NCBI GenBank assembly: GCA_963733085.1
Contig: CAVTBY010000001.1
Location: 130,481-194,480 of the forward strand
Source: Desertimonas sp963733085
GTDB lineage: Bacteria > Actinomycetota > Acidimicrobiia > Acidimicrobiales > Ilumatobacteraceae
Reading direction: 5' to 3'
Length of the DNA stretch: 64,000 nt
Shown here: positions 24,685 to 36,762 of the stretch, piece by piece
Position numbering within the stretch: position 1 is the first letter of the stretch
Layout of the letters: each line of letters begins with the position of its first letter
Made by a program: the position numbers and the translations under genes
Notes under the pieces: generated by a model
What the model saw: only the letters and a program-made list of their open reading frames with translations
Told to the model about the DNA's origin: nothing
Databases searched by the model: none

Positions 24685-26565
24685 CTAGGACGCGTGAACG
24701 TCGGGGCCGTGGAACTGGTCGTGGACCGCTTTGGCAACGTTGTTCGGTAGCCACGACAGGCCTTCGAGCTGCTCGAGCGACGCCTGCTTGACCGCGCCGA
24801 CACCGCCCAACTCCTTGAGCAGGCGCTTGCGCCGCGTCTCGCCGAGTCCGGGAATGCCCTCGAGGGCGCTGCGGGTCATCCTCTTGCTGCGCCGCTCGGC
24901 GTGGAACGTGTTGGCGAAGCGGTGTGCTTCGTCACGGATGCGCTGGAGCATGAACAGCGCCTCACTCCCCCGCGGGATGTCGACGGGAGCCGATTGCCCG
25001 GGCACGAACACCTGCTCGAAGCGCTTGGCGAGGCCGGCCACGGGGATCTCCTCGGCGAGTCCGAGCTCGTCGACGACCTGCTCGGCCACGCCGAGCTGGC
25101 CCTTACCTCCGTCGACGAGGAGCAGCTGAGGCGGGTACGAGAACTTCGCCGGGCGCCCGCCCGGCTGTGGCGTCTCGTGTCGTGCCGCGAGGTAGGCGTT
25201 GAGCCGGCGCGTCAGAACCTCACGCATCGCTGCATAGTCGTCGTTGCCCGGCACGTTGACCTTGAAGCGCCGGTACTCCCGCTTGTTCGGTAGGCCGTCC
25301 TCGAGGACCACCATCGATCCGACATAGTCCGTGCCCTGGAGGTGGGCCATGTCGTACGCCTCGATGCGCAACGGCGCCTCGGGCAATCCGAGGTGCTCCT
25401 GCAGCTCCGACAGCGCCCGGCTTCGTGAGTTGTGATCGCCGGCGCGCCGGAGGCGATGCCGGTTGAACGCCTCGCGGGCGTTGTTCGTCACGGTCTGGAG
25501 GAGCGCTTTGCGATCGCCGCGCTGGGGGACGCGGATCATCACCCGCGACCCGCGCAGCAGCGCAAGCCACTCCTGGTAGAGGTCGATGTCGTCCGGTTCG
25601 ATCGGCACGAGCACCTGCTTGGGCACGCCCTGGGGCGGGTCCTCGCCGTACAACTGCTCGAGGATGCGATCGACGAGGCGACCTGGCGTGAGGTCTTCGA
25701 CCTTGTCGAGCACGAAACCGTTGCGACCGACCACCCTGCCCCGACGGATGTAGAAGATCTGGACCGAAGCCTCTAGGTCGTCGTCGGCAATGCCGATGAC
25801 GTCGAGGTCCTCGTTGCGGTCGGCGACGATCTGCTGTCGCTCGATCGAGCGTCGCACCGCGCCGAGGCGGTCGCGAAGGCGGGCGGCCTTCTCGAACTCC
25901 AGTGTCTTCGCCGCCTCGCGCATCTCCTGGTCGAGGCGCTTGACGATCGGGGCCGTATCGCCGTCGAGGAACTCGCAGAGCTCCTCGACGAGCTCCCGGT
26001 GGGCGGCCTCGTCGATCTCGCCGACGCAGGGACCGGAGCACTTCTCGATGTGGAACAGCAGGCACGGACGGCCGAGCCGCTGGTGTTGCTGGAACTTGTT
26101 CGGGCTGCACGTGCGGATCGGGAAGGAGCGGAGCAGCTCGTCGAGCGTCTCGCGAATCGCGTAGGCGTGGGCGTAGGGCCCGAAGTAGCGAGTCCCTTTG
26201 CGCTTTCGCCCTCGCATCACGAGGGCCCGTGGGAACTGTTCGTCGACGGTGACGGCAAGGAACGGGAAGCTCTTGTCGTCGCGCAGGCGAATGTTGAAGC
26301 GTGGATCGTGCTCCTTGATCAACGAGTACTCGAGCATCAACGCCTCGACTTCGTTGCGCACCGTCGTCCACTCGACGGTCTCGGCGAGGCTCACCATCTG
26401 GCGTGTACGCACCGGTAGCGCTCGCGGGTCGACGAAGTAGTTGGAGAGTCGCTGACGCAGGCTGGCCGCCTTGCCCACGTAGATCACCCGGCCGGCGGCG
26501 TCCTTGAACTGGTATGAGCCCGGAGCGTCGGGGATCGTGCCGGCCGGCGGACGCTTGATCATCAT
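24685..26565 (-). CDS. uvrC: UvrABC system protein C
   Basis: 626 residues. Dual-incision nuclease of nucleotide excision repair. The N-terminal GIY-YIG domain (PGSYQFKDAAGRVIYVGKA), the Cys-rich CLLFHIEKCSGPCVG segment, a UVR motif (EKAARLRDRLGAV) that binds UvrB, an RNase H-like 5' nuclease domain (AYDMAHLQGTDYVGSMVV) and a C-terminal helix-hairpin-helix pair (EGIPGLGETRRKRLLKELGG) are all present. The start is ATG 26565 (MMIKRPPAGTIPDAPG); the frame is open upstream, but that part only translates the repeat at 26,603. In many Actinobacteria uvrC is directly upstream of rapZ; here 13.6 kb separates them. Confidence 0.95.
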   Translation of the reverse strand: MMIKRPPAGTIPDAPGSYQFKDAAGRVIYVGKAASLRQRLSNYFVDPRALPVRTRQMVSLAETVEWTTVRNEVEALMLEYSLIKEHDPRFNIRLRDDKSFPFLAVTVDEQFPRALVMRGRKRKGTRYFGPYAHAYAIRETLDELLRSFPIRTCSPNKFQQHQRLGRPCLLFHIEKCSGPCVGEIDEAAHRELVEELCEFLDGDTAPIVKRLDQEMREAAKTLEFEKAARLRDRLGAVRRSIERQQIVADRNEDLDVIGIADDDLEASVQIFYIRRGRVVGRNGFVLDKVEDLTPGRLVDRILEQLYGEDPPQGVPKQVLVPIEPDDIDLYQEWLALLRGSRVMIRVPQRGDRKALLQTVTNNAREAFNRHRLRRAGDHNSRSRALSELQEHLGLPEAPLRIEAYDMAHLQGTDYVGSMVVLEDGLPNKREYRRFKVNVPGNDDYAAMREVLTRRLNAYLAARHETPQPGGRPAKFSYPPQLLLVDGGKGQLGVAEQVVDELGLAEEIPVAGLAKRFEQVFVPGQSAPVDIPRGSEALFMLQRIRDEAHRFANTFHAERRSKRMTRSALEGIPGLGETRRKRLLKELGGVGAVKQASLEQLEGLSWLPNNVAKAVHDQFHGPDVHAS

Positions 26566-26602
26566 TGTCGAGGATACGAACTGCCTGTAGCTGTGCTCAG
26601 GT

Positions 26603-26662
26603 GCGAGCGACCGAGCGCCAGCGAGGGAGCGGCCACAAACGGCCTGCGTGGCCGGGGAACGC
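26603..26662. repeat. Dispersed 60-bp repeat, family D copy 1
   Basis: It starts GCGAGCGACCGAGCGCCAGC and ends GTGGCCGGGGAACGC. Almost identical copies are at 55,359-55,416 (same orientation) and 46,003-46,074 (opposite orientation, longer middle). It lies in the divergent gap between uvrC and the rhomboid-like gene and ends one base before that gene's ATG. It resembles REP-type intergenic repeats; no transposase is nearby. Confidence 0.8.
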
Positions 26663-26663
26663 A

Positions 26664-27611
26664 ATGAACGTTACCGTGGCACCGATGGCCGGCCGATTCT
26701 CGATCTCCGTTCCCGGACGACGTGGGCCCAACGACCCGTGGTTCCGGATCGGGACGCTCGACGTCACGACCACGGTGTTCGTGATCTTGACGTGCGTCGT
26801 CAGCATGATCGTGTGGGCTTTGGAAGGTCCTGACCACGACATCCTCGGCAAGTTGACTCTGGTTCCCGAACTGGTGCTCGACGGCCAGGTGTGGCGGGTT
26901 GCGACCTGGCCGGTCCCGAATCCTCCGGACATCTGGCTGGTGATCATGCTGGCCGTGTTCTGGTACTTCGGCACCGAGGTGGAACGCCTTCTCGGCCGCG
27001 TCCGCTTCGCCGTGTTCCTGGGTCTCGTAACGGTGATCCCGGCAATCGTTGCGCTTCCGCTCATGAATCGCGAGCAGTACGGGATCCGTCCGGTCGAGCT
27101 GTGCGTGTTCCTGCTGTTCGTCGCCGAGTTCCCGTTCGTGAGGTTCTTCTTCGGCATCCCCGGGTGGGTCATCGGGGCGGTGATCCTCGGCATCGAGGTG
27201 CTCCAGCTGCTCGGCGATCGCAACGAGCCGGGAATCGTGTTCCTGTTCGTCGCCCTCGCCGTGGCTGCCATCACGGCTCGCTCGATGGGCCTGTTGACCA
27301 ACTATCCATGGGTGCCGGCGATCCCGATCGGCGCTCTTGGCCGAAGTCAGCGCCGCCAACGGTCTTCCTCGAAGCAGCGCCGATCCCGCCGTGGCGGCGG
27401 CGACGTCGTCGCCGGTCCGTGGACGAGCTCGACCCGGACTGGACCGACCGGATCGCTCCCCCAACCTCCCCCCTCGGTGCAAGCGTTGTCCGATCAGGCC
27501 GAGCTCGACGCCATCCTCGACAAGATCTCCGAGTTGGGGATGGATGGCCTCACCGGCGACGAGAAGTCACGGCTCAACGAGCTGTCGAAACGGATGCGCC
27601 GCGGCAGCTGA
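26664..27611 (+). CDS. Rhomboid-like membrane protein lacking the serine protease motif
   Basis: 315 residues from ATG 26664 (an alternative start is ATG 26685). About six membrane helices. The stretch IWLVIMLAVFWYFGTEVERLLGR resembles the rhomboid helix HLxxNMxxLxxFG..LE, but the His/Asn are not present and the expected GxSG serine motif is missing (YGIRPVELCVFLLF at that place). The C-terminal 40 residues (LDAILDKISELGMDGLTGDE) form a short domain seen after rhomboids in other bacteria. It is therefore probably a catalytically inactive rhomboid relative. It is divergent from uvrC and close to the downstream VOC gene (27 bp), possibly co-transcribed. Confidence 0.65.
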   Translation: MNVTVAPMAGRFSISVPGRRGPNDPWFRIGTLDVTTTVFVILTCVVSMIVWALEGPDHDILGKLTLVPELVLDGQVWRVATWPVPNPPDIWLVIMLAVFWYFGTEVERLLGRVRFAVFLGLVTVIPAIVALPLMNREQYGIRPVELCVFLLFVAEFPFVRFFFGIPGWVIGAVILGIEVLQLLGDRNEPGIVFLFVALAVAAITARSMGLLTNYPWVPAIPIGALGRSQRRQRSSSKQRRSRRGGGDVVAGPWTSSTRTGPTGSLPQPPPSVQALSDQAELDAILDKISELGMDGLTGDEKSRLNELSKRMRRGS

Positions 27612-27638
27612 CCGCGGTCAGACAAGGAGGCCGACGCG

Positions 27639-28025
27639 ATGTCCGTCAAGCTCGCTGCGGTGACGATCGATTGCGACGACGCACTGACCGTCGCCCGCTT
27701 CTGGTCGGCCGCCCTGGGCCGTCCCCTCGATCCCGCCGCTTCGTCCGAGTTCGCTTCGATCGGCATGCCCGAGCATCGTGACACGACGGGGTGGTCGATC
27801 TCCGACGAAGATCATCCCACCTGGCTGTTCGCCAAGGTGCCCGAGCCCAAGACTGCCAAGAACCGGATGCACGTCGATCTGGCCGCCAGTGACCACGAGG
27901 CCGAGGTTGCCCGGCTCGTCGAGCTCGGCGCGACACGAGTCACCGACATGGACGAGTGGGGGTATCGCTGGACGGTCCTCCACGATCCGGAGGGCAACGA
28001 GTTTTGCGTCGCCCAATTGCGCTGA
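27639..28025 (+). CDS. VOC superfamily protein
   Basis: 128 residues. Two VOC half-domains: LAAVTIDCDDALTVARFWSAALGR and RMHVDLAASDHEAEVARLVELGATRV, ending in VLHDPEGNEFCVAQ with the usual Glu. It is close to the actinobacterial glyoxalase_6 group, in which metal binding and substrate vary. Start ATG 27639 is preceded by AAGGAGG, a perfect ribosome site. It follows the rhomboid-like gene by 27 bp, and its 3' end faces uvrA. Confidence 0.85.
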   Translation: MSVKLAAVTIDCDDALTVARFWSAALGRPLDPAASSEFASIGMPEHRDTTGWSISDEDHPTWLFAKVPEPKTAKNRMHVDLAASDHEAEVARLVELGATRVTDMDEWGYRWTVLHDPEGNEFCVAQLR

Positions 28026-28142
28026 CCACAGCGTCCTGATTTCTCGCCGGCGGGCAGAGTGTGCCGTCGATTCTGCGGCGTCGCAGACGACAAATATGTC
28101 GCGTTTGTGGCGGTAGAACGTGGCGTCGACAGGCGTGTGCCG

Positions 28143-31032
<2,890 letters not shown>

Positions 31033-31140
31033 CAGCGGACCACGCTAGCGGCGAACATCACCGGCGTAGTTTAGCAATCCGACGAACAGGTGTACGAACA
31101 CGTTGCGTTTGCCGCAACACCCCATCGGTACGATTTGCCC

Positions 31141-31668
31141 ATGCGAACGGTGATCCTCGGGGAGCGTCCGAAGGCGCTCGAGTCACTGATCGAATCGCGC
31201 CGGGCCACAGGCGCCGACTTGTACGACGAGGTATGGGACGGCGAGTACCACATGGCACCGGCTGCAGCAGGCCCGCACGGAGAACTTGACGGACAGCTCG
31301 GCCGAATACTCGGCCCGCTGGCGAGTCGTATCGGCATGGTCGAGTCCGGGCCCTTCAACGTGGGGGACGGACCCACTGACTTTCGTGTGCCGGATCGGGG
31401 CATCCGCGAGCGGTCAACGGAGGTGTGGTTCGCCACCGCTGCGCTCGTCGTCGAGATCGTCTCCCCAGACGACGAGACCTGGGAGAAGCTTCCGTTCTAT
31501 GCCGACCACGACGTCGACGAAATCGTCATCGCCGATCCGCAAACGCAGACGCTCACGTGGCTCCGCCTCGATGCCGGCGAGTACGCGCCCGTGACCTATA
31601 GCGCCCTGCTCGACGTCGCCGTCGCCGTCATCGTCGCCCAGATCGACTGGCCGCCGCTCGAGGGCTAA
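31141..31668 (+). CDS. Uma2 family (DUF820) putative endonuclease
   Basis: 175 residues from ATG 31141. It shows the Uma2/DUF820 restriction-endonuclease-like core: YDEVWDGEYHMAPA, the HGELDGQLGRILGPL helix, the acidic DFRVPDRGI and ALVVEIVSPDDETWEKLPFY, which supplies the E-x-(K) part of a PD-(D/E)XK site. The role of the family is unsettled; it is abundant in cyanobacteria and scattered elsewhere. It lies alone between the divergent uvrA start and the convergent end of uvrB (14 bp gap), so it looks like a small insertion in the repair cluster. Confidence 0.8.
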   Translation: MRTVILGERPKALESLIESRRATGADLYDEVWDGEYHMAPAAAGPHGELDGQLGRILGPLASRIGMVESGPFNVGDGPTDFRVPDRGIRERSTEVWFATAALVVEIVSPDDETWEKLPFYADHDVDEIVIADPQTQTLTWLRLDAGEYAPVTYSALLDVAVAVIVAQIDWPPLEG

Positions 31669-31682
31669 ACAAGGTCAGCGGG

Positions 31683-33779
31683 TCAGCCGGCGTCGCGGAG
31701 CTCGCGGCGCAGGTCGGCGATCTCGTCGCGGAGCTTGGCTGCATACTCGAAGCGCAGGTCAGCCGACGCCTCGTGCATCTCCTCCTCGAGCGTCTGGATC
31801 AGCCGCTGCATCTCCTGTTGCGGCAACGTGCGCAGCTCGCGCTGGACCTTGTCGCGTTCACGCTGACGGCGCCGGTCCTTCATCGGCACTGGCGCGAGAT
31901 CGTCGGGGCGGAGCAGCGAGAGGATGTCGCCGACTGCCTTGCGGATCGTCTGCGGGTTGATCCCGTGCTCGGCGTTGTAGGCGATCTGGCGGGCGCGCCG
32001 CTCTTGGGTGATGTCGATCGCCCGCTTCATCGAGTCGGTGATCCGATCGGCGTACATCACGACTTGCCCGTCGACGTTGCGGGCGGCGCGGCCGGTCGTC
32101 TGGATCAGCGACGTCTCCGAGCGGAGGAATCCCTCCTTGTCGGCGTCGAGGATGGCGACGAGCGATACCTCCGGCAGGTCGAGTCCCTCGCGCAGCAGGT
32201 TGATGCCGACGAGCACGTCGAACTCGCCGAGGCGCAGGGCGCGCAGGATCTCGATGCGTTGCACCGTGTCGATGTTGGAGTGCAGGTAGCGGACTCGGAG
32301 GCCCTGCTCGAGCAGGTACTCGGTGAGGTCCTCGGCCATCTTCTTCGTCAACGTCGTGACGAGTACGCGATCGCCGCGTTCGACGCGGCCGTTGATGCCC
32401 TCGATGAGATCGTCGATCTGGCCCTTCGTCGGCTTGACGATCACCTCTGGGTCGACCAGCCCGGTCGGGCGAACGATCTGCTCGGCGACCTGCGACGAGA
32501 CCCGCAGCTCGTAGGCGCTCGGCGTTGCCGACATGAAGACGCATTGGTTGATCCGACCGAGCGTCTCGTCGAAGGTCAGCGGGCGGTTGTCGCGGGCGGA
32601 CGGAAGGCGGAAGCCGTGCTCGACGAGGATGTCCTTGCGGCTGCGGTCGCCCTCGAACTGGCCGTGCAGCTGGGGAACGGCGACGTGGCTCTCGTCGATG
32701 ACGAGCAGGAAGTCATCAGGGAAGTAGTCGAGCAGCGTGAACGGCGGCTGACCGAAGTCTCGCCCGTCGATGTGCATCGAGTAGTTCTCGATCCCATTGC
32801 AGTAGCCGACCTCGGCCATCATCTCGAGGTCGTACTGGGTGCGCATGCGCAGCCGTTGCGCCTCCAGCAGCTTGCCCTCGCGCTCGAAGTAGGCGAGCCG
32901 CTCCTGGAGCTCCGTTTCGATCTTGGCCATCGCCACCGTCAGCCGCTCGGTGCCGGCGACATAGTGGGTGGCCGGGAAGATCTGCGTGCGGTTGAGCTCG
33001 CGCAGCGTCTCGCCCGTGAGCGGATCGATGACCGTGAGGCGGTCGACGGTGTCGCCGAACATCTCGATGCGCAGCACGGACTCCTCGTAGGACGGATGCA
33101 CCTCGATCGTGTCGCCGCGGACGCGGAACTTGCCGCGGCCGAGGGCGGCGTCGTTGCGGTCGAACTGCATGTCGACGAGGCGACGCAGGATGCTGCGCAT
33201 GTCGTAGTCGACGCCGACAGAGAGATCGATGAGCTGCCCGCGGTACTCGTCCGGGCTGCCCATCCCGTAGATGCAGCTGACGCTGGCGACGACGATCGTG
33301 TCACGTCGGGTGAGCAACGCTGCGGTCGCCGAGTGGCGCAGGCGGTCGATCTCGTCGTTGATCGACGAGTCCTTCTCGATGTACGTGTCCGTCGACGGGA
33401 TGTACGCCTCGGGCTGGTAGTAGTCGTAGTAGCTGACGAAGTACTCGACGCGATTGTTGGGGAAGAACTCGCGCATCTCCTGGGCGAGCTGGGCGGCGAG
33501 ACTCTTGTTCGGAGCGAGGATCAGCGTCGGGCGTTGCACCCGCTCGATCGTCCAGGCGATCGTCGCCGACTTGCCCGAGCCGGTGATGCCGAGCAGCGTC
33601 TGGAAGCGGTCGCCGCGCAGGACACCCTCGCTGAGCTTCTCGACGGCCAGCGGCTGGTCACCCGCCGGGGCGAAGTCGGACACGACCTTGAACGGCTCGT
33701 CGCCCACCGGGCCAAGGGTCGAGGACGTCTGGAAGGTGGTGAGATCGATCGGCGATGCGGCGGGAGGGGCGTCAGCCAC
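31683..33779 (-). CDS. uvrB: UvrABC system protein B
   Basis: 698 residues. Damage-verifying helicase-like ATPase. Walker A GITGSGKSATIAW, the beta-hairpin region YYDYYQPEAYIPSTDTYIEK, the DESH box LVIDESHVAVPQL, MSATP, helicase motifs V/VI (GINLLREGLDLPEV and IQTTGRAARN), and the C-terminal UVR motif (DLRFEYAAKLRDEIADLR) that contacts UvrC. The GTG start at 33779 fits the family; the first 25 residues are a non-conserved leader. It is in the conserved order uvrA, uvrB, coaE, rpsA, polA. Confidence 0.96.
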   Translation of the reverse strand: MADAPPAASPIDLTTFQTSSTLGPVGDEPFKVVSDFAPAGDQPLAVEKLSEGVLRGDRFQTLLGITGSGKSATIAWTIERVQRPTLILAPNKSLAAQLAQEMREFFPNNRVEYFVSYYDYYQPEAYIPSTDTYIEKDSSINDEIDRLRHSATAALLTRRDTIVVASVSCIYGMGSPDEYRGQLIDLSVGVDYDMRSILRRLVDMQFDRNDAALGRGKFRVRGDTIEVHPSYEESVLRIEMFGDTVDRLTVIDPLTGETLRELNRTQIFPATHYVAGTERLTVAMAKIETELQERLAYFEREGKLLEAQRLRMRTQYDLEMMAEVGYCNGIENYSMHIDGRDFGQPPFTLLDYFPDDFLLVIDESHVAVPQLHGQFEGDRSRKDILVEHGFRLPSARDNRPLTFDETLGRINQCVFMSATPSAYELRVSSQVAEQIVRPTGLVDPEVIVKPTKGQIDDLIEGINGRVERGDRVLVTTLTKKMAEDLTEYLLEQGLRVRYLHSNIDTVQRIEILRALRLGEFDVLVGINLLREGLDLPEVSLVAILDADKEGFLRSETSLIQTTGRAARNVDGQVVMYADRITDSMKRAIDITQERRARQIAYNAEHGINPQTIRKAVGDILSLLRPDDLAPVPMKDRRRQRERDKVQRELRTLPQQEMQRLIQTLEEEMHEASADLRFEYAAKLRDEIADLRRELRDAG

Positions 33780-33847
33780 CCGGTCATTGTAGTCCCGAAC
33801 AACCGTTCTGCCGGCGTGACGTCTGGCCTACCGCCCTCCGAAGCCCG

Positions 33848-33894
33848 TCTGCGTCAGCGAACACGACGCCGGCGGTCGTGTTCGCTGACACAGA
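33848..33894. repeat. Palindromic hairpin, family A copy 3
   Basis: 20-bp arms (33,848-33,867 and 33,875-33,894) with a 7-base loop GCCGGCG. The one mismatch becomes G-U in minus-strand RNA. The outer ends TCTGCGTCAGC/GCTGACACAGA match the family A hairpins, but the loop is different. It lies just downstream of the YhhN-like gene and is a strong candidate terminator for the rpsA-coaE-yhhN direction. Confidence 0.75.
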
Positions 33895-33895
33895 G

Positions 33896-34546
33896 CTAGC
33901 CGCCGATGATCAGGCCGGCGATGAGCAGGAGCTGGCCGAGGTGATAGGTCACCATGATCGGGAGGTCGGCGCCGTGGAACGGTCGCACGAAGCGGTTGTA
34001 GGCGATCATCGAGTCGCTGACGGCGAACCACGTCGCCCCGGCGAACGCCAGCCAGCTCGGCGTTCCGGTAGCGGTGACGACCATCGCCGAGATGATCAAC
34101 GAGTACACGACCACGGCGACGAGCATCGGTTGCCCGCCGTGGCGTCGTGCTCCATCGAGCATCCGGGTGACGACCTGGAAACCGATCAGGACCACGAGGA
34201 CCGGGAATGCCACGGCCAGCCGCGGCCACGACACGCCGACGAGCAACGCCGTCACGACGTAGGCCACATGCCCGAGTGCGAACGCGCTCAGGCCGGCGAG
34301 GAAGCGTTCGTTGCTGTCTCCGAGCAGCGCCACGTCGCCGGCAAGACACAGCAGTGCAGCCACGACGAGCGCCGCCCGGGCGTCGCCGGCCATTTCTCCA
34401 GCGACGGCGGCGATGACAACGAGGACGACTGTCGCCGCCGGCTTGGTCAGGCGGCGGCGACGTTGAGCGCCCTGCCAGATCGCCAGCCAGTCGGCGGCAG
34501 CGAACGCGGCGAATGCAATGACGAGGACGAGTGTCAGCGCATCCAC
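33896..34546 (-). CDS. YhhN/TMEM86 family membrane protein
   Basis: 216 residues with about seven or eight membrane helices. It matches the YhhN family (lysoplasmalogenase-like): KPAATVVLVVIAAVAG near the N-terminus, LLCLAGDVALLGDSNERFLAGLSAFALGH and FAVSDSMIAYNRF, where Asp residues are conserved. Animal members hydrolyse lysoplasmalogens; the bacterial role is uncertain. It starts at GTG 34546, one base after the coaE stop, so it is co-transcribed with coaE. Confidence 0.85.
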   Translation of the reverse strand: MDALTLVLVIAFAAFAAADWLAIWQGAQRRRRLTKPAATVVLVVIAAVAGEMAGDARAALVVAALLCLAGDVALLGDSNERFLAGLSAFALGHVAYVVTALLVGVSWPRLAVAFPVLVVLIGFQVVTRMLDGARRHGGQPMLVAVVVYSLIISAMVVTATGTPSWLAFAGATWFAVSDSMIAYNRFVRPFHGADLPIMVTYHLGQLLLIAGLIIGG

Positions 34547-34547
34547 G

Positions 34548-35153
34548 TCACGTCGGCTGCGGCGGCAGCGTGTGCATCCACGCCCAGACGTCGTCGACTT
34601 GGCGTTCGAGTGACTCACGGTCACCGGAGTTGTCGATCACCCGATCGGCCATGGCCAGGCGCTGCTCCCGGGGCAGCTGCGCCGCCATCCTGACGCGGAC
34701 TTGTTCCTCGCTTATCGCCCGCTCGGCGACGACCCTCTGCACAGCGACCTCCGTCGGGACGTCGACGACGACCAAGGCAGCCATCGCGTAGGTATCGCGA
34801 TCGGTGATCAGCGGGATGTCGAGCACGACAACGTTGTCCGTGCCGGCGTTGGCGGCAACGCGCCGGGCGATCTCGCGGCGCACCGCCGGGTGGACGATCT
34901 CGTTGAGATCCTTGACGGCGTCATCGTCAGCGAACGCCAACGCGGCGAGCTTCGCCCGATCGAGGGCGCCGCCGGCGGTGATGATCTGGTCACCGAATCG
35001 TTGGGCGAGCTGCTCCAGAAGCGGAGCGCCGGGTTGCTGGAGCTCGTGGACGATCGCGTCGGCGTCGATGATCACCGCGCCTCGCCGGCCGAGCAGTTGG
35101 GCGACGGTCGACTTGCCCGAACCGATTCCACCGGTGAGCCCGACGACGATCAC
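34548..35153 (-). CDS. coaE: Dephospho-CoA kinase
   Basis: 201 residues. It phosphorylates dephospho-CoA in the last step of CoA synthesis. P-loop VGLTGGIGSGKSTVAQLL at residues 4-21, DADAIVHEL with the catalytic Asp, and VVLDIPLITD are present. The mycobacterial C-terminal extension (UPF0157) is absent; the length is normal for stand-alone CoaE. It starts at GTG 35153, 27 bp after the rpsA stop. Confidence 0.94.
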   Translation of the reverse strand: MIVVGLTGGIGSGKSTVAQLLGRRGAVIIDADAIVHELQQPGAPLLEQLAQRFGDQIITAGGALDRAKLAALAFADDDAVKDLNEIVHPAVRREIARRVAANAGTDNVVVLDIPLITDRDTYAMAALVVVDVPTEVAVQRVVAERAISEEQVRVRMAAQLPREQRLAMADRVIDNSGDRESLERQVDDVWAWMHTLPPQPT

Positions 35154-35180
35154 CGCCGCCTCAATGCGGCCGCAGCGGAA

Positions 35181-36599
35181 TCACTCCGTCGTGGCGGTGG
35201 TCGGCGTCGGCGTCGGCGTCGGCGACGACATCGGCGACGACATCGGCGACGACATCGGCGCATCGGCGACGGCATCGGCGACGACGTCGTTGTCGTCGAC
35301 CTTCGGCGCTTCGGCCGCCTCGGCGGCCGCCGGAGCGCCCGCTTCGTCGCCGTAGTACTCCGACCAGGCAGCCTCACGCTCGGCGTCGGAGTCACCTGAC
35401 GCCCAGTTGCCGTGCTCGTCGACCTCGAAGTGCTCGCGATACTCCTCGGCGAGCTCACCGCCCTCGGCGGCCTGCTTGATCGACAGGCTGATCCGCCGAC
35501 GGGCGAGGTCGAGATCGATGATCTTGACCCACAGCTCTTCGCCGGGCGTGACGACCTGGTCGGGCGAGTCGACGTGATGTGTCGACATCTCGGAGATGTG
35601 CACGAGGCCCTCGATGCCGTCGCCGACCTGGACGAAGGCGCCGAACTGGACGAGCTTGGTGACTCGGCCGTAGACGAGCTGGCCGACCTCGTGGGTGGAG
35701 GCGAACTCCTGCCACGGATCCTGCTGCGTCGCCTTCAGGGACAGGCTGATCCGCTCGCGGCTCATGTCGACGTCGAGCACCTGGACGGTCACCTGGTCGC
35801 CGACGGCGACGACGGAGCCGGGGTGGTCGACGTGCTTCCAGGACAGCTCGCTGACGTGGATCAGGCCGTCCATCCCGCCGAGATCGACGAAGGCGCCGAA
35901 GCTGACGACCGACGACACCGTGCCCTCGCGGACCTCGCCGACCTTGAGGTTGTTGAGGAACGAGTCGCGGGACTCCTTCTGCGTCTCCTCGAGGTGGGCG
36001 CGGCGGCTGAGCACGACGTTGTTGCGGTTCTTGTCGAGCTCGATGATCTTCGCCTGGATGCGCTGGCCGACGTAGGGCTGAAGGTCGCGCACTCGGCGCA
36101 GCTCGACGAGCGACGCCGGCAGGAAGCCGCGCAGCCCGATGTCGACGATGAGGCCGCCCTTGACGACCTCGATCACCGGACCCTCGACGACACCTTCCTC
36201 TTCCTTGATTCGCTCGATCGTCCCCCACGCCCGCTCGTACTGCGCCCGCTTCTTGGACAGGATGAGGCGGCCTTCTTTGTCCTCTTTCTGGAGGACAAGT
36301 GCTTCGACCTTCTCGCCGAGCGACACGATCTCGTTGGGGTCGACATCGTTGCGGATGCTCAGCTCGCGGGACGGGATGACGCCTTCGGACTTGTAGCCGA
36401 TGTCGAGGAGGACTTCGTCCTTGTCGATCTTGACGATCGTGCCGGTGACGATCTGGCCGTCATCAACTTCGACCATCGTGCCGTCGATGGCATCGGCGAA
36501 GGACATTCCGAGATCGTCAACGGAGATCTCGCGGGGGGTGTAGTTGCCATCCTCGTCGAAGGTTCCCATCGACGGGGAGGTGATCGTGGTGTCGGACAA
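35181..36599 (-). CDS. rpsA: 30S ribosomal protein S1
   Basis: Up to 472 residues with four S1 RNA-binding domains (about residues 48-115, 130-200, 215-285 and 300-370; for example VSFGAFVDLGGMDGLIHVSEL and VQFGAFVQVGDGIEGLVHISEM), the usual actinobacterial arrangement. It helps mRNA bind the ribosome. The start is either TTG 36599 or ATG 36569 (MGTFDEDGNYTPRE); neither has a strong ribosome site, which is common for rpsA because of autoregulation. The acidic C-terminal tail ends in MSSP repeats and a TP run encoded by 12-bp and 6-bp DNA repeats (35,201-35,256). Confidence 0.95.
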   Translation of the reverse strand: MSDTTITSPSMGTFDEDGNYTPREISVDDLGMSFADAIDGTMVEVDDGQIVTGTIVKIDKDEVLLDIGYKSEGVIPSRELSIRNDVDPNEIVSLGEKVEALVLQKEDKEGRLILSKKRAQYERAWGTIERIKEEEGVVEGPVIEVVKGGLIVDIGLRGFLPASLVELRRVRDLQPYVGQRIQAKIIELDKNRNNVVLSRRAHLEETQKESRDSFLNNLKVGEVREGTVSSVVSFGAFVDLGGMDGLIHVSELSWKHVDHPGSVVAVGDQVTVQVLDVDMSRERISLSLKATQQDPWQEFASTHEVGQLVYGRVTKLVQFGAFVQVGDGIEGLVHISEMSTHHVDSPDQVVTPGEELWVKIIDLDLARRRISLSIKQAAEGGELAEEYREHFEVDEHGNWASGDSDAEREAAWSEYYGDEAGAPAAAEAAEAPKVDDNDVVADAVADAPMSSPMSSPMSSPTPTPTPTTATTE

Positions 36600-36762
36600 G
36601 AGTTCGTGCTGCTTTCGGATGGACAGGATCGTTTGGTGGATAGGAAACGGAGGACGAACTCCCCGCCGTCGGGGACTGCGCGGGAGGGCTCGAAGTCCGG
36701 CGGCACAGGCTAGCAGCGGTGATGCCGCACGGCTCCACGTTCAATCGGTCACGGTGGTGCGT

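Noticed and set aside
31773..33899. Long open frame on the plus strand opposite uvrB (about 708 codons)
   Set aside because: Antisense shadow of uvrB; low-complexity composition and no ribosome site.
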